Positions 53,427-62,312 are shown, counted from the first letter of the stretch. The stretch: 64,000 bases of DNA from S015-6 sp964384945 (GCA_964384945.1 CAYLMK010000001.1:1-64000); one strand, 5' to 3'. The notes: generated by a model not told the origin, from the sequence alone. A program made the numbers and translations.

Positions 53427-54449
53427 ATGTTGGAAACGATCTGGTTTGTGCTTTGGGGCGTGCTCTGGGCGGTCTACTTCATGCTGGACGGGTTCGATCT
53501 GGGCGTAGGCATGCTGATGCCCTTCCTGGCCCGGAATGACATGGAAAAGCAGACCATGTACCGGAGCGTCGGGCCCTTCTGGGACGGAAACGAGGTCTGG
53601 CTGATCACGGCGGGCGGCGTCACCTTTGCCGCCTTCCCGCTGATGTATGCCGTGATGTTCAGTTCCCTTTACTCCGCGCTCATGCTTCTCTTGTTCGCCC
53701 TGATCTTCCGGGCGGTCTCGATCGAGTTCAGGAACCAGGTAGCCAGCCCCGGCTGGAGGGCCGCCTGGGACTTCGGCACCTTCCTCGGAAGCCTGTTGCC
53801 CGCCCTGCTCCTGGGCGTCGCCTTCGGCAACATCTTCCAGGGGATCCCGATCGACGGGAGGGGCGTGTACCACGGCACGCTCCTGACCCTGCTGAATCCC
53901 TACGGGCTTCTCACGGGCGTGGTCTTTGTCCTGCTCTTTCTCGTCCACGGGGCCGTCTGGCAGGCAATCAAGGCGGGCGGAGATCTCCACGAGCGATCCC
54001 TGTCCGCCGCGAGGAAGCTCTGGCCCGTCCTGCTCGCAGCCTCGGTCGTCTTCCTGGCGGCCACCCGGCTCGCGACAGGGCTCTGGAACAACTATCTACG
54101 GAGCCCCTTGCTGCTGATCGTTCCGCTGGCAGCCGTCGCGGGGCTCCTGGCCACACGCCTCTTCCTGGGCCGCAGGGCCTGTTGGAAGGCATGGTTCGCC
54201 TCCAGCCTCACGATCGTGGGGTGCACCCTGTTCGGCGTGATCGGGCTCTACCCGACCCTGCTGCCGTCCACGCTGGACCCCGCCCACACCATCACGATAC
54301 ACAACGCAGCCTCGACCCCCCTCACCCTGAAGATCATGCTGGTCGTGGCCCTGATCTTCGTGCCGATCGTGATCGCCTACCAGACCTGGGTGTACATCCT
54401 GTTCAAGGGCAAGGTTACAAGGGCGGATCTCGCTCAGGAAGGATATTAG
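53427..54449 (+). CDS. cydB: Cytochrome bd quinol oxidase subunit II
   Basis: 340 residues with about eight membrane helices. YFMLDGFDLGVGML, FWDGNEVWLITAGGVTFAAFP and W-G-N-E-V-W-type signature are as in CydB. It starts 42 bases after cydA. No cydX-like small gene was recognised after it. Confidence 0.96.
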   Translation: MLETIWFVLWGVLWAVYFMLDGFDLGVGMLMPFLARNDMEKQTMYRSVGPFWDGNEVWLITAGGVTFAAFPLMYAVMFSSLYSALMLLLFALIFRAVSIEFRNQVASPGWRAAWDFGTFLGSLLPALLLGVAFGNIFQGIPIDGRGVYHGTLLTLLNPYGLLTGVVFVLLFLVHGAVWQAIKAGGDLHERSLSAARKLWPVLLAASVVFLAATRLATGLWNNYLRSPLLLIVPLAAVAGLLATRLFLGRRACWKAWFASSLTIVGCTLFGVIGLYPTLLPSTLDPAHTITIHNAASTPLTLKIMLVVALIFVPIVIAYQTWVYILFKGKVTRADLAQEGY

Positions 54450-54498
54450 CCTCCGGCCCGCCTCTCTCACGGAGGTCGCCGTAGAAAGGCCTTCGGTT

Positions 54499-54533
54499 CC
54501 TTTCGCCTTTCGCCTTTTCCCTTTCACCTTTTT
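54499..54533 (-). repeat. AAAGGCG-type heptamer repeat next to a stop codon
   Basis: On the minus strand, immediately after the ferredoxin-domain gene's TAG, units AAAAGGTG, AAAGGGA, AAAGGCG, AAAGGCG follow at 7-bp period. The same type follows the TPR gene near 2111-2136. Confidence 0.55.
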
Positions 54534-55295
54534 CTAGGCCGAGGCCTTCATCTTCCGCAGGGGCTCACCCCGTATGCTGAAGACCACCTCTTCCACCGGG
54601 ATGCCGGTCCCGGCCGCCTTCTGGGCCTGCCTCACGATCTGCGCGAGCCCGGAACAGCAGGGCACCTCCATCATGGCGATCGTCACGCTGCGGGGCCTGG
54701 CCGTCCGGAACACCTCCGCGAACTTCTCGATGTACGCCTCCGCATCGTCGAGCTTGGGACATCCCATCATCACCACCCGGCCCTTCATCAGGTCCCTGTG
54801 GAGCCCCGCATAGGCGCCCCCGACGCAGTCGGCAAGGACGAGCAAGTCCGCTCCCTTCAGGAAGGGCGCCGTGGGCGGGATCAGGCGGATCTGGATGGGC
54901 CAGTGGGTAAGCGCCGATTCGCCAGCGCCGCTACCGACCGACAGCGCCGCACCCGGGCACCCCCTTTCGGCCTCGAAGCTCCTCACCTGCGTGGAGGGGC
55001 ATCCGCAGGCCATGGCGGGCTCCGCGGCCGCCTCCTCATGCCGGCCGAGCGAGCCCAAGTACTCCTCCACAGCCTCCTCGTCGAACTCCTCCGCCTCCCG
55101 CTCGATCACGTGGAGCGCGTCGTTCGGACACTCCCCCAGACAGGCCCCCAGGCCGTCGCAGAACTTGTCCGCCACCAGCCTTGCCTTGCCGTCGATGATC
55201 TGGATGGCCCCCTCCGCACAGGCAGGGACACACTGGCCGCAGCCGTCGCAGCGCTCCTCGTCGATTTCGATGATCTTTCTCGTGACCTTTCTCAT
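54534..55295 (-). CDS. Two-[4Fe-4S] ferredoxin-domain protein
   Basis: 253 residues. N-terminal clusters CDGCGQCVPACAEGA and, after a gap, a second set CDGLGACLGECPNDA. The rest (about 95-250) has Cys motifs G-C-P-S, V-P-C-C-S-G and a strand-rich domain without a recognised name. It resembles ferredoxins found near hcp in anaerobes. It may supply electrons to the hybrid cluster protein encoded two genes upstream. The start ATG has GAGGGATG upstream. Confidence 0.8.
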   Translation of the reverse strand: MRKVTRKIIEIDEERCDGCGQCVPACAEGAIQIIDGKARLVADKFCDGLGACLGECPNDALHVIEREAEEFDEEAVEEYLGSLGRHEEAAAEPAMACGCPSTQVRSFEAERGCPGAALSVGSGAGESALTHWPIQIRLIPPTAPFLKGADLLVLADCVGGAYAGLHRDLMKGRVVMMGCPKLDDAEAYIEKFAEVFRTARPRSVTIAMMEVPCCSGLAQIVRQAQKAAGTGIPVEEVVFSIRGEPLRKMKASA

Positions 55296-55305
55296 GTTTC
55301 ATCCC

Positions 55306-56091
55306 TCACTCGTTCGTCCCACCGACGGCCGCCCGCGCCGTTTCCCTCTCCGCCGGCTGCCTTTCCCGGAGCAAGACCTTCTCTGCCAGATCCTGCCCGC
55401 TCCTCGTCAGGAAGGCCTTGCGGATCCAGGCTTCCACCTGCTCAGGGTCCTTCGCGGCGTCGGCCTGGCTCTCCTCCATGTTCACGATGAGATCCGCGTC
55501 GTAGACGGACTTGAAGTTGGTCGTTTCCTCGGCCCTCGGATGGTGGTGGTGGCCCACGATGTCGCACGCCTCGTCCACGAGCCCGCCGTCCGCACCCAGC
55601 CTCTCCAGGATCTCCCTCGCCACGGGGGGCCCTTCCTCTTCCTGATACTTCGCCGCCGTGCTGTCGTGCTTCCTCTCCGCCTCCTTGATCCCGATGTCGT
55701 GGAGATAGGCCGCGCAAAGGACCACGGCAAGATCCGCCCCCTCGTTGTGCGCGATCCGTTCCGCATGCCGGGCCACCCGGGTCGCGTGACCGATCCGCTT
55801 GAAATCGGTTTTAAAATACCGCTTCATCTCGACCGCGACCCGGTCCTTGAGCAAGTCCTTGCGTTTGGCCAGCAGCTCCGGCGGCATGTCTCCCAGGCAC
55901 TGTTCGGCGAACTTGCAGTAGGCGGCGCACCCGAAATCCATCTTGGGATTGACGAACCGGTGTCCGCAGGCTTTGCACCTGCGGACCGGTTCGTCCTTGA
56001 AGAATTCCACCGTACTGCCGCACTTGGGACAAGGCTTGTCGAAGATGTCGCCGGGCTTCCAGTTTCTGCTGTCCTGTCCTGGGCACTTCAT
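55306..56091 (-). CDS. HD-domain phosphohydrolase with zinc ribbon
   Basis: 261 residues from the ATG at 56091 (AAGGAG upstream). Zinc-ribbon-like CPKCGSTVEFF and CKACGHRF, a further Cys set CAAYCKFAEQC, then HD motifs: IGHATRVARHAERIAHNE, YLHDIGIKEAE and IVGHHHHPRAEE. It should hydrolyse a phospho-ester or nucleotide; substrate unknown. Located between hcp and the ferredoxin-domain gene, 10 bases before the latter, so the three may form one operon. Confidence 0.82.
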   Translation of the reverse strand: MKCPGQDSRNWKPGDIFDKPCPKCGSTVEFFKDEPVRRCKACGHRFVNPKMDFGCAAYCKFAEQCLGDMPPELLAKRKDLLKDRVAVEMKRYFKTDFKRIGHATRVARHAERIAHNEGADLAVVLCAAYLHDIGIKEAERKHDSTAAKYQEEEGPPVAREILERLGADGGLVDEACDIVGHHHHPRAEETTNFKSVYDADLIVNMEESQADAAKDPEQVEAWIRKAFLTRSGQDLAEKVLLRERQPAERETARAAVGGTNE

Positions 56092-56120
56092 TTCCGTAAG
56101 CTCCTTGGCAATCCAGGTCT

Positions 56121-57752
56121 TCAGGCGGCGAGCGCGGCCTTCAGATCCTCGTCCGGCGTGCTGATCGGCTTGATATCGAAATTCTTGACGAGAACGCTCA
56201 GCACGTTCGGCGTGATGAAGGCGGGCAGGCTCGGCCCGAGCCGGATCCCCTTGATGCCCAGGTGGAGCAGGGTGAGCAGGATGGAAACCGCCTTCTGCTC
56301 GTACCAGGAGAGGATCATGGACAGGGGCAGGTCGTTCACGCCCACGTTGAAGGCCTTGGAGAGCGCCACGGCGATCTGAACCGCCGAGTAGGCGTCGTTG
56401 CACTGCCCCACGTCGAGCAGCCGAGGGATGCCGCCGATATCGCCGAGCTGCTTGTCAAAGAACCGGAACTTGCCGCACGCCAGGGTGAGGACCACGCAAT
56501 CCTTCGGGACCTTTTCCACGAACTCGGTGTAGTAGTCGCGTCCCGGCTTGGCCCCGTCACAGCCTCCGACCAGGAAGAAATGGCGGATCGCGCCGGCCTT
56601 GACCGCGGCCACGACCTTGTCCGCGACCCCCAGGACCGCATTGCGGGCGAACCCCACCATGACCGATCCGCGGTCCGTGTCTTCCGGGAAGCCGGGCAGC
56701 TCCAGGGCCCGCTTGATCACCGGAGCGAAGTCGCGGCCCGAAACGTGCGCCACGCCGGGCCAGCCCACCAGGCCTGTGGTGAAGATATTCTTCGCGTACG
56801 AGTCCCTGGGCTTCTGGATGCAGTTCGTGGTCATCACGATGGCGCCCGGAAAGGCCTCGAACTCCTTTGCCTGGTTCTGCCATGCGGTTCCGTAATGGCC
56901 GTGGAAGTGGGCATACTTCTTCAGGCCCGGATACCCGTGGCAGGGAAGCATCTCGCCGTGCGTGTACACATAGATTCCCTTGCCTTCGGTCTGCTTGAGA
57001 ATCTCCTCGAGGTCCTTGAGATCGTGCCCGGAGACCAGGATCGCCTTGCCCTTCTTCGCGCCCAGGGGGACCTTGGTTGGCGCGGGATGGCCGTAGGCGC
57101 CCGTGTTCCCCGCGTCGAGCAACTCCATGGCACGCAGGTTGACCTCTCCGCACTTGAGCACCAGGCCCACCCAGTCGTCCAGGCTCAGGTCGTTTCTCAG
57201 CGTCGCGGCCAGGCCCTCCTGGATGAACTTGTAGACCGCCTCATCCTCCTGACCGAGGATCTGGGCATGGTCCGCGTAGGCCGCCACGCCCCGGATCCCG
57301 TACGTCAGGATCTCCTTGAGGGATCGTATGTCCGGATCGACGTCCGGGTCTGCGCGGAAGCCCACCTTCTCGGCCTGCTTGACCATCTCCTCCCGGCTCG
57401 CCGCGGGCCGGAACGCGGCGGGTCCGTCGCCGAAGTCCGCCTTGCCCCCTGCGGCCTTCACCTTCCGGGCCAACCGGTCCCTCAGTTCCACGCAGCGGCG
57501 GATGAGGGCCACGAAGCGATCCGGGTCGAAGTCCACGTTGGTGAGTGTCGAAAAGACGGCCTCGCACGTGAAGACATCCACCTCGCGGTCCTTCACTCCG
57601 ACCTTACGGCCTTCCACGGCCGTAACGGCCAACCCCTTGACCGCGTACGTCAGGAGATCCTGCAGGGCCGCTACATCCGGCTGCTTGCCGCATACGCCTA
57701 CCTTGGTGCAACCTTCGCCCTTTGCCGTCTGCTCGCACTGGTTACAGAACAT
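56121..57752 (-). CDS. hcp: Hydroxylamine reductase / hybrid cluster protein
   Basis: 543 residues. N-terminal MFCNQCEQTAKGEGCTKVGVCGKQP holds the four Cys of the first cluster in the compact arrangement of anaerobe-type Hcp. Hybrid-cluster ligands are carried by later segments such as GHDLKDLEEILKQTEGK, MLPCHGYPGLKKYAHFHG and VGGCDGAKPGRDYY. The enzyme reduces hydroxylamine or NO and removes nitrosative damage. Divergent promoter region at 57753-57987. Confidence 0.96.
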   Translation of the reverse strand: MFCNQCEQTAKGEGCTKVGVCGKQPDVAALQDLLTYAVKGLAVTAVEGRKVGVKDREVDVFTCEAVFSTLTNVDFDPDRFVALIRRCVELRDRLARKVKAAGGKADFGDGPAAFRPAASREEMVKQAEKVGFRADPDVDPDIRSLKEILTYGIRGVAAYADHAQILGQEDEAVYKFIQEGLAATLRNDLSLDDWVGLVLKCGEVNLRAMELLDAGNTGAYGHPAPTKVPLGAKKGKAILVSGHDLKDLEEILKQTEGKGIYVYTHGEMLPCHGYPGLKKYAHFHGHYGTAWQNQAKEFEAFPGAIVMTTNCIQKPRDSYAKNIFTTGLVGWPGVAHVSGRDFAPVIKRALELPGFPEDTDRGSVMVGFARNAVLGVADKVVAAVKAGAIRHFFLVGGCDGAKPGRDYYTEFVEKVPKDCVVLTLACGKFRFFDKQLGDIGGIPRLLDVGQCNDAYSAVQIAVALSKAFNVGVNDLPLSMILSWYEQKAVSILLTLLHLGIKGIRLGPSLPAFITPNVLSVLVKNFDIKPISTPDEDLKAALAA

Positions 57753-57889
57753 GCTCTTCTCCTTCTTTCCCGGGTTGACTGCCTCATTCGCTCCCCGTGG
57801 GGCGCTCAGATCGTCTTCCCTTTCTGTGTTTGGCGCTTCCGCTTTCCTTGTTTTGATGACAATGTTACGGCAAGGGCATCCCGCTTTCC

Positions 57890-57903
57890 TTGATGCAGAT
57901 TAA
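57890..57903 (-). promoter_or_regulatory. FNR/HcpR-like site upstream of hcp
   Basis: TTGATGCAGATTAA matches the Crp/Fnr-family half-site pattern TTGAT-N4-ATCAA with one change. It lies 138 bases upstream of hcp next to A-rich tracts (57908-57930) that could act as an UP-type element. HcpR and FNR regulators are known to control hcp. Confidence 0.45.
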
Positions 57904-57987
57904 GAATGATATTTTTTTTCATTTTTTCTTGCCCCCGCAGCCGGCATCCTCTTGATCCGGCTCAAGAAACGACCGGGGCAACGTGTT

Positions 57988-58449
57988 CTATTTGCCTTCG
58001 GCAAGAGCCTTTCGCACCAGCTCGCTCACGAGCTTGCCGTCCGCCCTGCCGGCCACGCGTCCCATGACCGCCTTCATGACCTTCCCGAAGTTGTCCTTCC
58101 CGAGCTCCCGGACGGCCTCATCGATCAAGCCCTGGATTTCGGCCTCCGAGAGCGATGCCGGAAGAAGCTTCTCCAGGGCCTGTATCTTCTTCTCTTCCTC
58201 CGGAATCCGCTCCTCCATGCCTGCCTTGTGCAGGAATTCGATCGTCTCCTGGATCTCCTTCATTTCCTTCTTGACGATCTTGAGGATTTCGGACCCCTCC
58301 AGCCCCTTCACGTTCGACAGACGCCCCTTTTCCGTGGCAATCCGGGTCTTGACCATCTTCAGCGCGGACACCGCCTCCTTGTTCCTCTCGCGCATGAATT
58401 GAGAGAGCAGCCGCTGAATGTCACCTTCGGAAAGCTCGTTTTCTCCCAT
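57988..58449 (-). CDS. yqeY: GatB/YqeY domain-containing protein
   Basis: 153 residues. YqeY fold: VSALKMVKTRIATEKG, LEGSEILKIVKKEMKEIQETIEF, and the C-terminal NFGKVMKAVMGRVAGRADGKLVSELVR. This is the tail domain of GatB in stand-alone form; role unclear, possibly tRNA binding. In many bacteria yqeY lies near rpsU. Here the neighbour is a different small basic protein gene. Confidence 0.93.
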   Translation of the reverse strand: MGENELSEGDIQRLLSQFMRERNKEAVSALKMVKTRIATEKGRLSNVKGLEGSEILKIVKKEMKEIQETIEFLHKAGMEERIPEEEKKIQALEKLLPASLSEAEIQGLIDEAVRELGKDNFGKVMKAVMGRVAGRADGKLVSELVRKALAEGK

Positions 58450-58566
58450 GGGTTCCTACCTCCCGTAATAGAAAGAAAGTTGGAATCTGCGTTGGATGGC
58501 CCAACACCGGGTCCTGGGCCATCCATACATCAGGCCGGCCGCGAGGTCAAAGAAGCGGGGCCAAAC

Positions 58567-58605
58567 GAGGGATCAGGGACGAGGGACCAGGGGTCGGGAG
58601 TCAGG
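58567..58605 (+). repeat. GAGGGAC-type heptamer repeat
   Basis: GAGGGAT-CAGGGAC-GAGGGAC-CAGGGGT-CGGGAGT units at 7-bp period within the 310-base space between yqeY and the small basic gene (58450-58759). Confidence 0.55.
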
Positions 58606-58666
58606 AAGCAAGGAGGAATGGGCACGTTCTGAGATCCGCAAAGGCAATGACGCCTTCGGGGTGCGC

Positions 58667-58744
58667 TGGACGATCCGGGCGCATTTCTGATATTATTGGT
58701 CGTTTGATCGACCCGAGACTCAATCAAGAGGCTCGATTCGAGCC
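58667..58744 (+). promoter_or_regulatory. Promoter and two-hairpin leader of the small basic gene
   Basis: TGGACG and TATTAT are 18 bases apart (58667-58696). Downstream, GGTCG-N6-CGACC (58698-58713) and GGCTCG-N3-CGAGCC (58730-58744) are two perfect short hairpins before the ribosome site GAGGAAG. They could be binding sites in the leader, as in autoregulated ribosomal protein genes. Confidence 0.35.
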
Positions 58745-58759
58745 CAGAGGAAGCATGTC

Positions 58760-58891
58760 ATGGCACAGCCCAAGAAGAAGCCTTCGGGCAGGAAACGGGG
58801 AAAGACCAACCGGCTGAAGGCGAAGCTGCGCAGGAAGAGGGTGAAACAGGTCCTTCGCGTGACCCGGGGCGAGAGGAAATACTCGCGCTAG
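58760..58891 (+). CDS. 43-residue lysine/arginine-rich protein
   Basis: A 43-residue ORF from ATG 58760 to TAG 58891, with GAGGAAG seven bases upstream. It begins M-A-Q-P-K-K-K-P-S-G-R-K-R-G-K and ends R-G-E-R-K-Y-S-R. Nearly half the residues are Lys or Arg and there is no Cys, so it is not L32 or L33. The composition and the A-Q-P-K-K-K start resemble small ribosomal or nucleic-acid-binding proteins. I do not recognise the family. Confidence 0.6.
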   Translation: MAQPKKKPSGRKRGKTNRLKAKLRRKRVKQVLRVTRGERKYSR

Positions 58892-58910
58892 AACGTCGCC
58901 TTGGGGCGGG

Positions 58911-58951
58911 GAGCTGAAAGCTAACAGCTAATGGCTAAGAGCTAACAGCTA
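58911..58951. repeat. Heptamer repeat, copy C
   Basis: GCTGAAA-GCTAACA-GCTAATG-GCTAAGA-GCTAACA units at 7-bp period. Only this arm is present. It overlaps the 3' end of serS (minus strand), encoding its last residues A-V-S-S and the stop codon. Confidence 0.7.
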
Positions 58952-60215
58952 TCTTTTCGATCCCGTGCATGTAGGGCCGGAGGGCCTCCGGGATGAGGAC
59001 GCTGCCGTCTTCCTGCTGGCAGTTCTCCAGCACGGCGACCAGGGTCCGGCCCACGGCGAGGCCGGAGCCGTTCAGGGTGTGCACGAGCTTGGCCTTGCCC
59101 TTTCCCCCGGGCCGGTAGCGGATGGAGGCCCGGCGGGCCTGGAAGTCCTCGAAGTTGCTGCACGAGGAGATCTCGCGGTAGCGGCCCTGGCCCGGAAGCC
59201 AGACCTCGATGTCGTAGGTCTTGGCCGCGCTGAATCCCATGTCCCCGGTGCAGAGCACGACCACCCGGTAGTGGATGCCCAGGCGCCGAAGCACCTCTTC
59301 CGCGTTCCGGGTCAGGGACTCGAGCTCGTCGTAAGAGGTCTCGGGCGCGACGAACTTGACCAACTCCACCTTGTTGAACTGGTGCAGGCGGATGAGCCCG
59401 CGGACATCCTGGCCGTGGGAGCCGGCCTCTCTTCGAAAACAGGGGGTGTAAGCCACGTACCGGATGGGGAGGTCGCCCTCGAGCAGGATCTCGTCCTGGT
59501 GGATGTTGGTTACCGGAACCTCGGCCGTGGGGACGAGAAAGAAGTCGCTGTCCGCGACCCGAAACAGGTCTTCCTCGAATTTGGGCAGGTTGCCCGTGCC
59601 GAGGAAGCTGCGGCGGTGCGCCATGAACGGGGGCAGGACCTCCCGGTAGCCGTGCTCCCGGATGTGGAGGTCCAGCATGAAGTTCGTCAGGGCCCGCTCC
59701 AGCAGGGCCCCCAGTCCCTTGTACAGGACGAAGCGGGCGCCCGTGATCTTGGCGGCCCGCTTGAAATCCAGGATATCGAGCGCCTCGCCAAGGTCCCAGT
59801 GATTCTTCGGGGCAAAGGAAAAGGCCGGGGGCTCCCCCCACCTGCGGATCTCGGGGTTGTCGTTGCTGTCCGCCCCGACCGGAACCGACGGGTGGGGCAC
59901 GTTCGGGATCCTGAGCAGGACCGCCTCGAGTTCCGCCTCCACGGCATCGAGGCCCTTTTCCATTTCCTTGATCCGCGCATTCACGTCGCGCATTCCGTTC
60001 ATCTTCTCGGAGGCGTCCTTCCCCTCGCGCTTCATCCCTCCTATCTCTTCCGAGACCCGGTTGCGGAGCTCCTTGAGCCCTTCGACCTCCCTGAGGAGGC
60101 CCCTCCTCTTCGAGTCCAGCGCCTCGAAGGCGTCCAGAGAGGCCTTTTCCCCTCGCGTCGCGAGCCTCCGCTCGGCCTCTTCGCGGTTTTCTCTCAGCCA
60201 CTTCACATCCAGCAT
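58935..60215 (-). CDS. serS: Seryl-tRNA synthetase
   Basis: 426 residues. N-terminal coiled-coil tRNA-binding arm (about 30-110), then class II motifs: motif 2 RYVAYTPCFRREAGSHGQDVRG and motif 3 NGSGLAVGRTLVAVLEN. It charges tRNA-Ser, and tRNA-Sec for selenocysteine, which links it to selB next door. The last residues A-V-S-S and the stop codon come from the heptamer repeat, replacing the usual short end after H-G-I-E-K-I. Confidence 0.97.
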   Translation of the reverse strand: MLDVKWLRENREEAERRLATRGEKASLDAFEALDSKRRGLLREVEGLKELRNRVSEEIGGMKREGKDASEKMNGMRDVNARIKEMEKGLDAVEAELEAVLLRIPNVPHPSVPVGADSNDNPEIRRWGEPPAFSFAPKNHWDLGEALDILDFKRAAKITGARFVLYKGLGALLERALTNFMLDLHIREHGYREVLPPFMAHRRSFLGTGNLPKFEEDLFRVADSDFFLVPTAEVPVTNIHQDEILLEGDLPIRYVAYTPCFRREAGSHGQDVRGLIRLHQFNKVELVKFVAPETSYDELESLTRNAEEVLRRLGIHYRVVVLCTGDMGFSAAKTYDIEVWLPGQGRYREISSCSNFEDFQARRASIRYRPGGKGKAKLVHTLNGSGLAVGRTLVAVLENCQQEDGSVLIPEALRPYMHGIEKIAVSS

Positions 60216-60377
60216 GCGCTTCCGGCCCCCTCGTTCGTGCAGACGATTGGAACCTCTCTACCTAGCACGGGAGCGAGGAGGCGTCAAACAGGCGATTCCC
60301 GTCTCTTCCCTTCATCGTCCTTCTGGCATATAGTAGAGAGCCGTTCCGGAAGCAGACGATCGAAGAGACCCCTTCAC

Positions 60378-62303
60378 ATGGAAAAGCGCATCATCCTCGG
60401 AACCGCCGGTCACATCGATCACGGAAAGACCGCGCTGGTGAAGGCCTTGACCGGGGTCGACACGGACCGGCTGAAAGAGGAAAAGCAGCGGGGCATCACG
60501 ATCGAGCTGGGATTCACCTCCCTCACCCTGCCCTCCGGGCTGCGTCTCGGCATCGTGGACGTGCCGGGCCACGAGAAGTTCGTGAACCACATGGTTGCCG
60601 GCGCGACCGGTATCGACCTCGTTCTCCTCGTCGTGGCGGCCGACGAGGGGGTCATGCCGCAGACCGTGGAACACCTCGAGATCTGCCGGCTTCTCGGCAT
60701 CCGGACGGGCCTGGTGGCCCTGACGAAACAGGACCTCGCGGACGAAGAGATGCTGGCCCTGGCCATCGACGATATTCAGGATCTGGTCCGGGGAACCTTT
60801 CTGGAAGGAAAGCCCATCCTGCCGTTCTCCTCCGTGACCGGCCAGGGCAAGGAAGCGCTGCTCCAGGCGATCGACCGTTGCGCCGAGGAGGCCGAGGAGC
60901 GGAGCACCTCAGGGGTTGCCCGGATGCCGATCGACCGGGTGTTTACCATGAAGGGGTTCGGTACGGTCGTCACAGGCACGCTCGTCTCCGGCAGGCTCCG
61001 CCTGGGCGAGACCGTGGAGATCCTCCCGTCCGGTTACCGGCTCAAGATCCGGGGCATCCAGGTGCACAATGAGCAGGTCGCAGAAGCGGCGGCGGGAAGC
61101 AGGACCGCGGTGAACCTCCAGGGAATCGAGAAGGCGGCGATCCGGAGGGGCGAGATCCTGTGCGAGCAGGACCGCTTCACCCCTTCGCATCGGGTCAACG
61201 CTTCTTTTCTTTGCCTGAAGAGCGTCCCCAAGCCCCTTCCGAACCGGTTCCGGGTGATGGTCCACTGGGGCACGGAACGGGTGCTCGGCCGGATTCTCTC
61301 CCTCGACCAGAGGCCGGTCCTGGAGCCGGGAAGCACCGGGTGGGTGCAGATCTCGCTCGAGAGCCCGATCTTCCCTGTGATCGGCGACCGATTCATCGTG
61401 CGGGACTTCTCCACCAACCATACCCTGGGCGGAGGGGTCATCCTGGACCCGCGGGCCCAGAGGTTCAAGGCCAAGACCCGGGGTCTGCTGATCCCCTGGC
61501 TGGAGAGGCTCAGGAGCGAGTCGCCCCGGGACAAGGTCGGTTACCTCGTGTGGAAGAAAGGGGCCGGCGGAGCTTCCCTGCAGGAACTCTCAACGTACAG
61601 CCGACTGGCGGAGGAGGAGGTCAGGGGCGCCTGCTCGATCCTGGCCGCGGAAGGATCGCTGGTCGAGTTCGACCCGGAGCAACACGCCTATGTCGAGGCC
61701 GATGCGCTCCGGGACCTGGCCGACCGGATCCTGGAAGAGTTGCGGGACTTCCACCGGACGAGCCCGTACCAGAGCGGGATGCCCAAGGAGGCGATTCGAA
61801 GCCGACTGGCCGAGTCGATTCCGGAGAAGCTCATCGCCTTCGCGGTGGACCGGCTCGCGGAAGAGGGGAAGATTCTCCCGGACAGGGACCGGATCCGAAT
61901 CGCGGATCACAGCGTACGGCTCACGGACAAGGATGAGGCGCTGCGCTTGCGGATCCTGGAGGCGCTCGAACAAAGCGGGGCCATGCCGCCCACGGTGAAG
62001 GAACTGGACGAGCAGACGGGGTGCGGGGAGACGAGGCTGCGGACCCTGTTGGATTACCTTGCGGAGCGGCAGGAACTCGTCAAGGTGGCGGAAGACCTCT
62101 TCTACGCGGCCCCCGTCCTCGAGGACCTGAAGGGCCGTCTCCTTGCGCATCTGCAAGAGAAGGGCGAGATCCAGGCCGGCGATTTCAAGACCTTGAGCGG
62201 GACAACGAGAAAATATACGATACCCCTTCTCGAATACTTCGACCGTATACGCCTCACCCTTCGCGTCGGGGACCGCCGCGTTCTGCGCGAAAAGAAGGCC
62301 TGA
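60378..62303 (+). CDS. selB: Selenocysteine-specific elongation factor SelB
   Basis: 641 residues from the ATG at 60378. GTPase: GTAGHIDHGKTALVKALTG, GITIELGF, DVPGHEKFV and LTKQDL. Domains II/III follow (FTMKGFGTVVTGTLVSG), then C-terminal winged helices (about 400-641) that bind the SECIS hairpin. It delivers Sec-tRNA to UGA codons, so the organism makes selenoproteins. No selA, selC or SECIS was recognised in the window. Upstream frame extension is antisense to serS and is not coding. Confidence 0.96.
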   Translation: MEKRIILGTAGHIDHGKTALVKALTGVDTDRLKEEKQRGITIELGFTSLTLPSGLRLGIVDVPGHEKFVNHMVAGATGIDLVLLVVAADEGVMPQTVEHLEICRLLGIRTGLVALTKQDLADEEMLALAIDDIQDLVRGTFLEGKPILPFSSVTGQGKEALLQAIDRCAEEAEERSTSGVARMPIDRVFTMKGFGTVVTGTLVSGRLRLGETVEILPSGYRLKIRGIQVHNEQVAEAAAGSRTAVNLQGIEKAAIRRGEILCEQDRFTPSHRVNASFLCLKSVPKPLPNRFRVMVHWGTERVLGRILSLDQRPVLEPGSTGWVQISLESPIFPVIGDRFIVRDFSTNHTLGGGVILDPRAQRFKAKTRGLLIPWLERLRSESPRDKVGYLVWKKGAGGASLQELSTYSRLAEEEVRGACSILAAEGSLVEFDPEQHAYVEADALRDLADRILEELRDFHRTSPYQSGMPKEAIRSRLAESIPEKLIAFAVDRLAEEGKILPDRDRIRIADHSVRLTDKDEALRLRILEALEQSGAMPPTVKELDEQTGCGETRLRTLLDYLAERQELVKVAEDLFYAAPVLEDLKGRLLAHLQEKGEIQAGDFKTLSGTTRKYTIPLLEYFDRIRLTLRVGDRRVLREKKA

Positions 62304-62312
62304 CACCCTCCT

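Noticed and set aside
58965..60377. Upstream in-frame extension of selB
   Set aside because: The extension is antisense to serS; SelB homology begins at the ATG at 60378.
60216..60377. tRNA-Sec gene near selB
   Set aside because: No long-acceptor tRNA fold with a UCA anticodon could be drawn.
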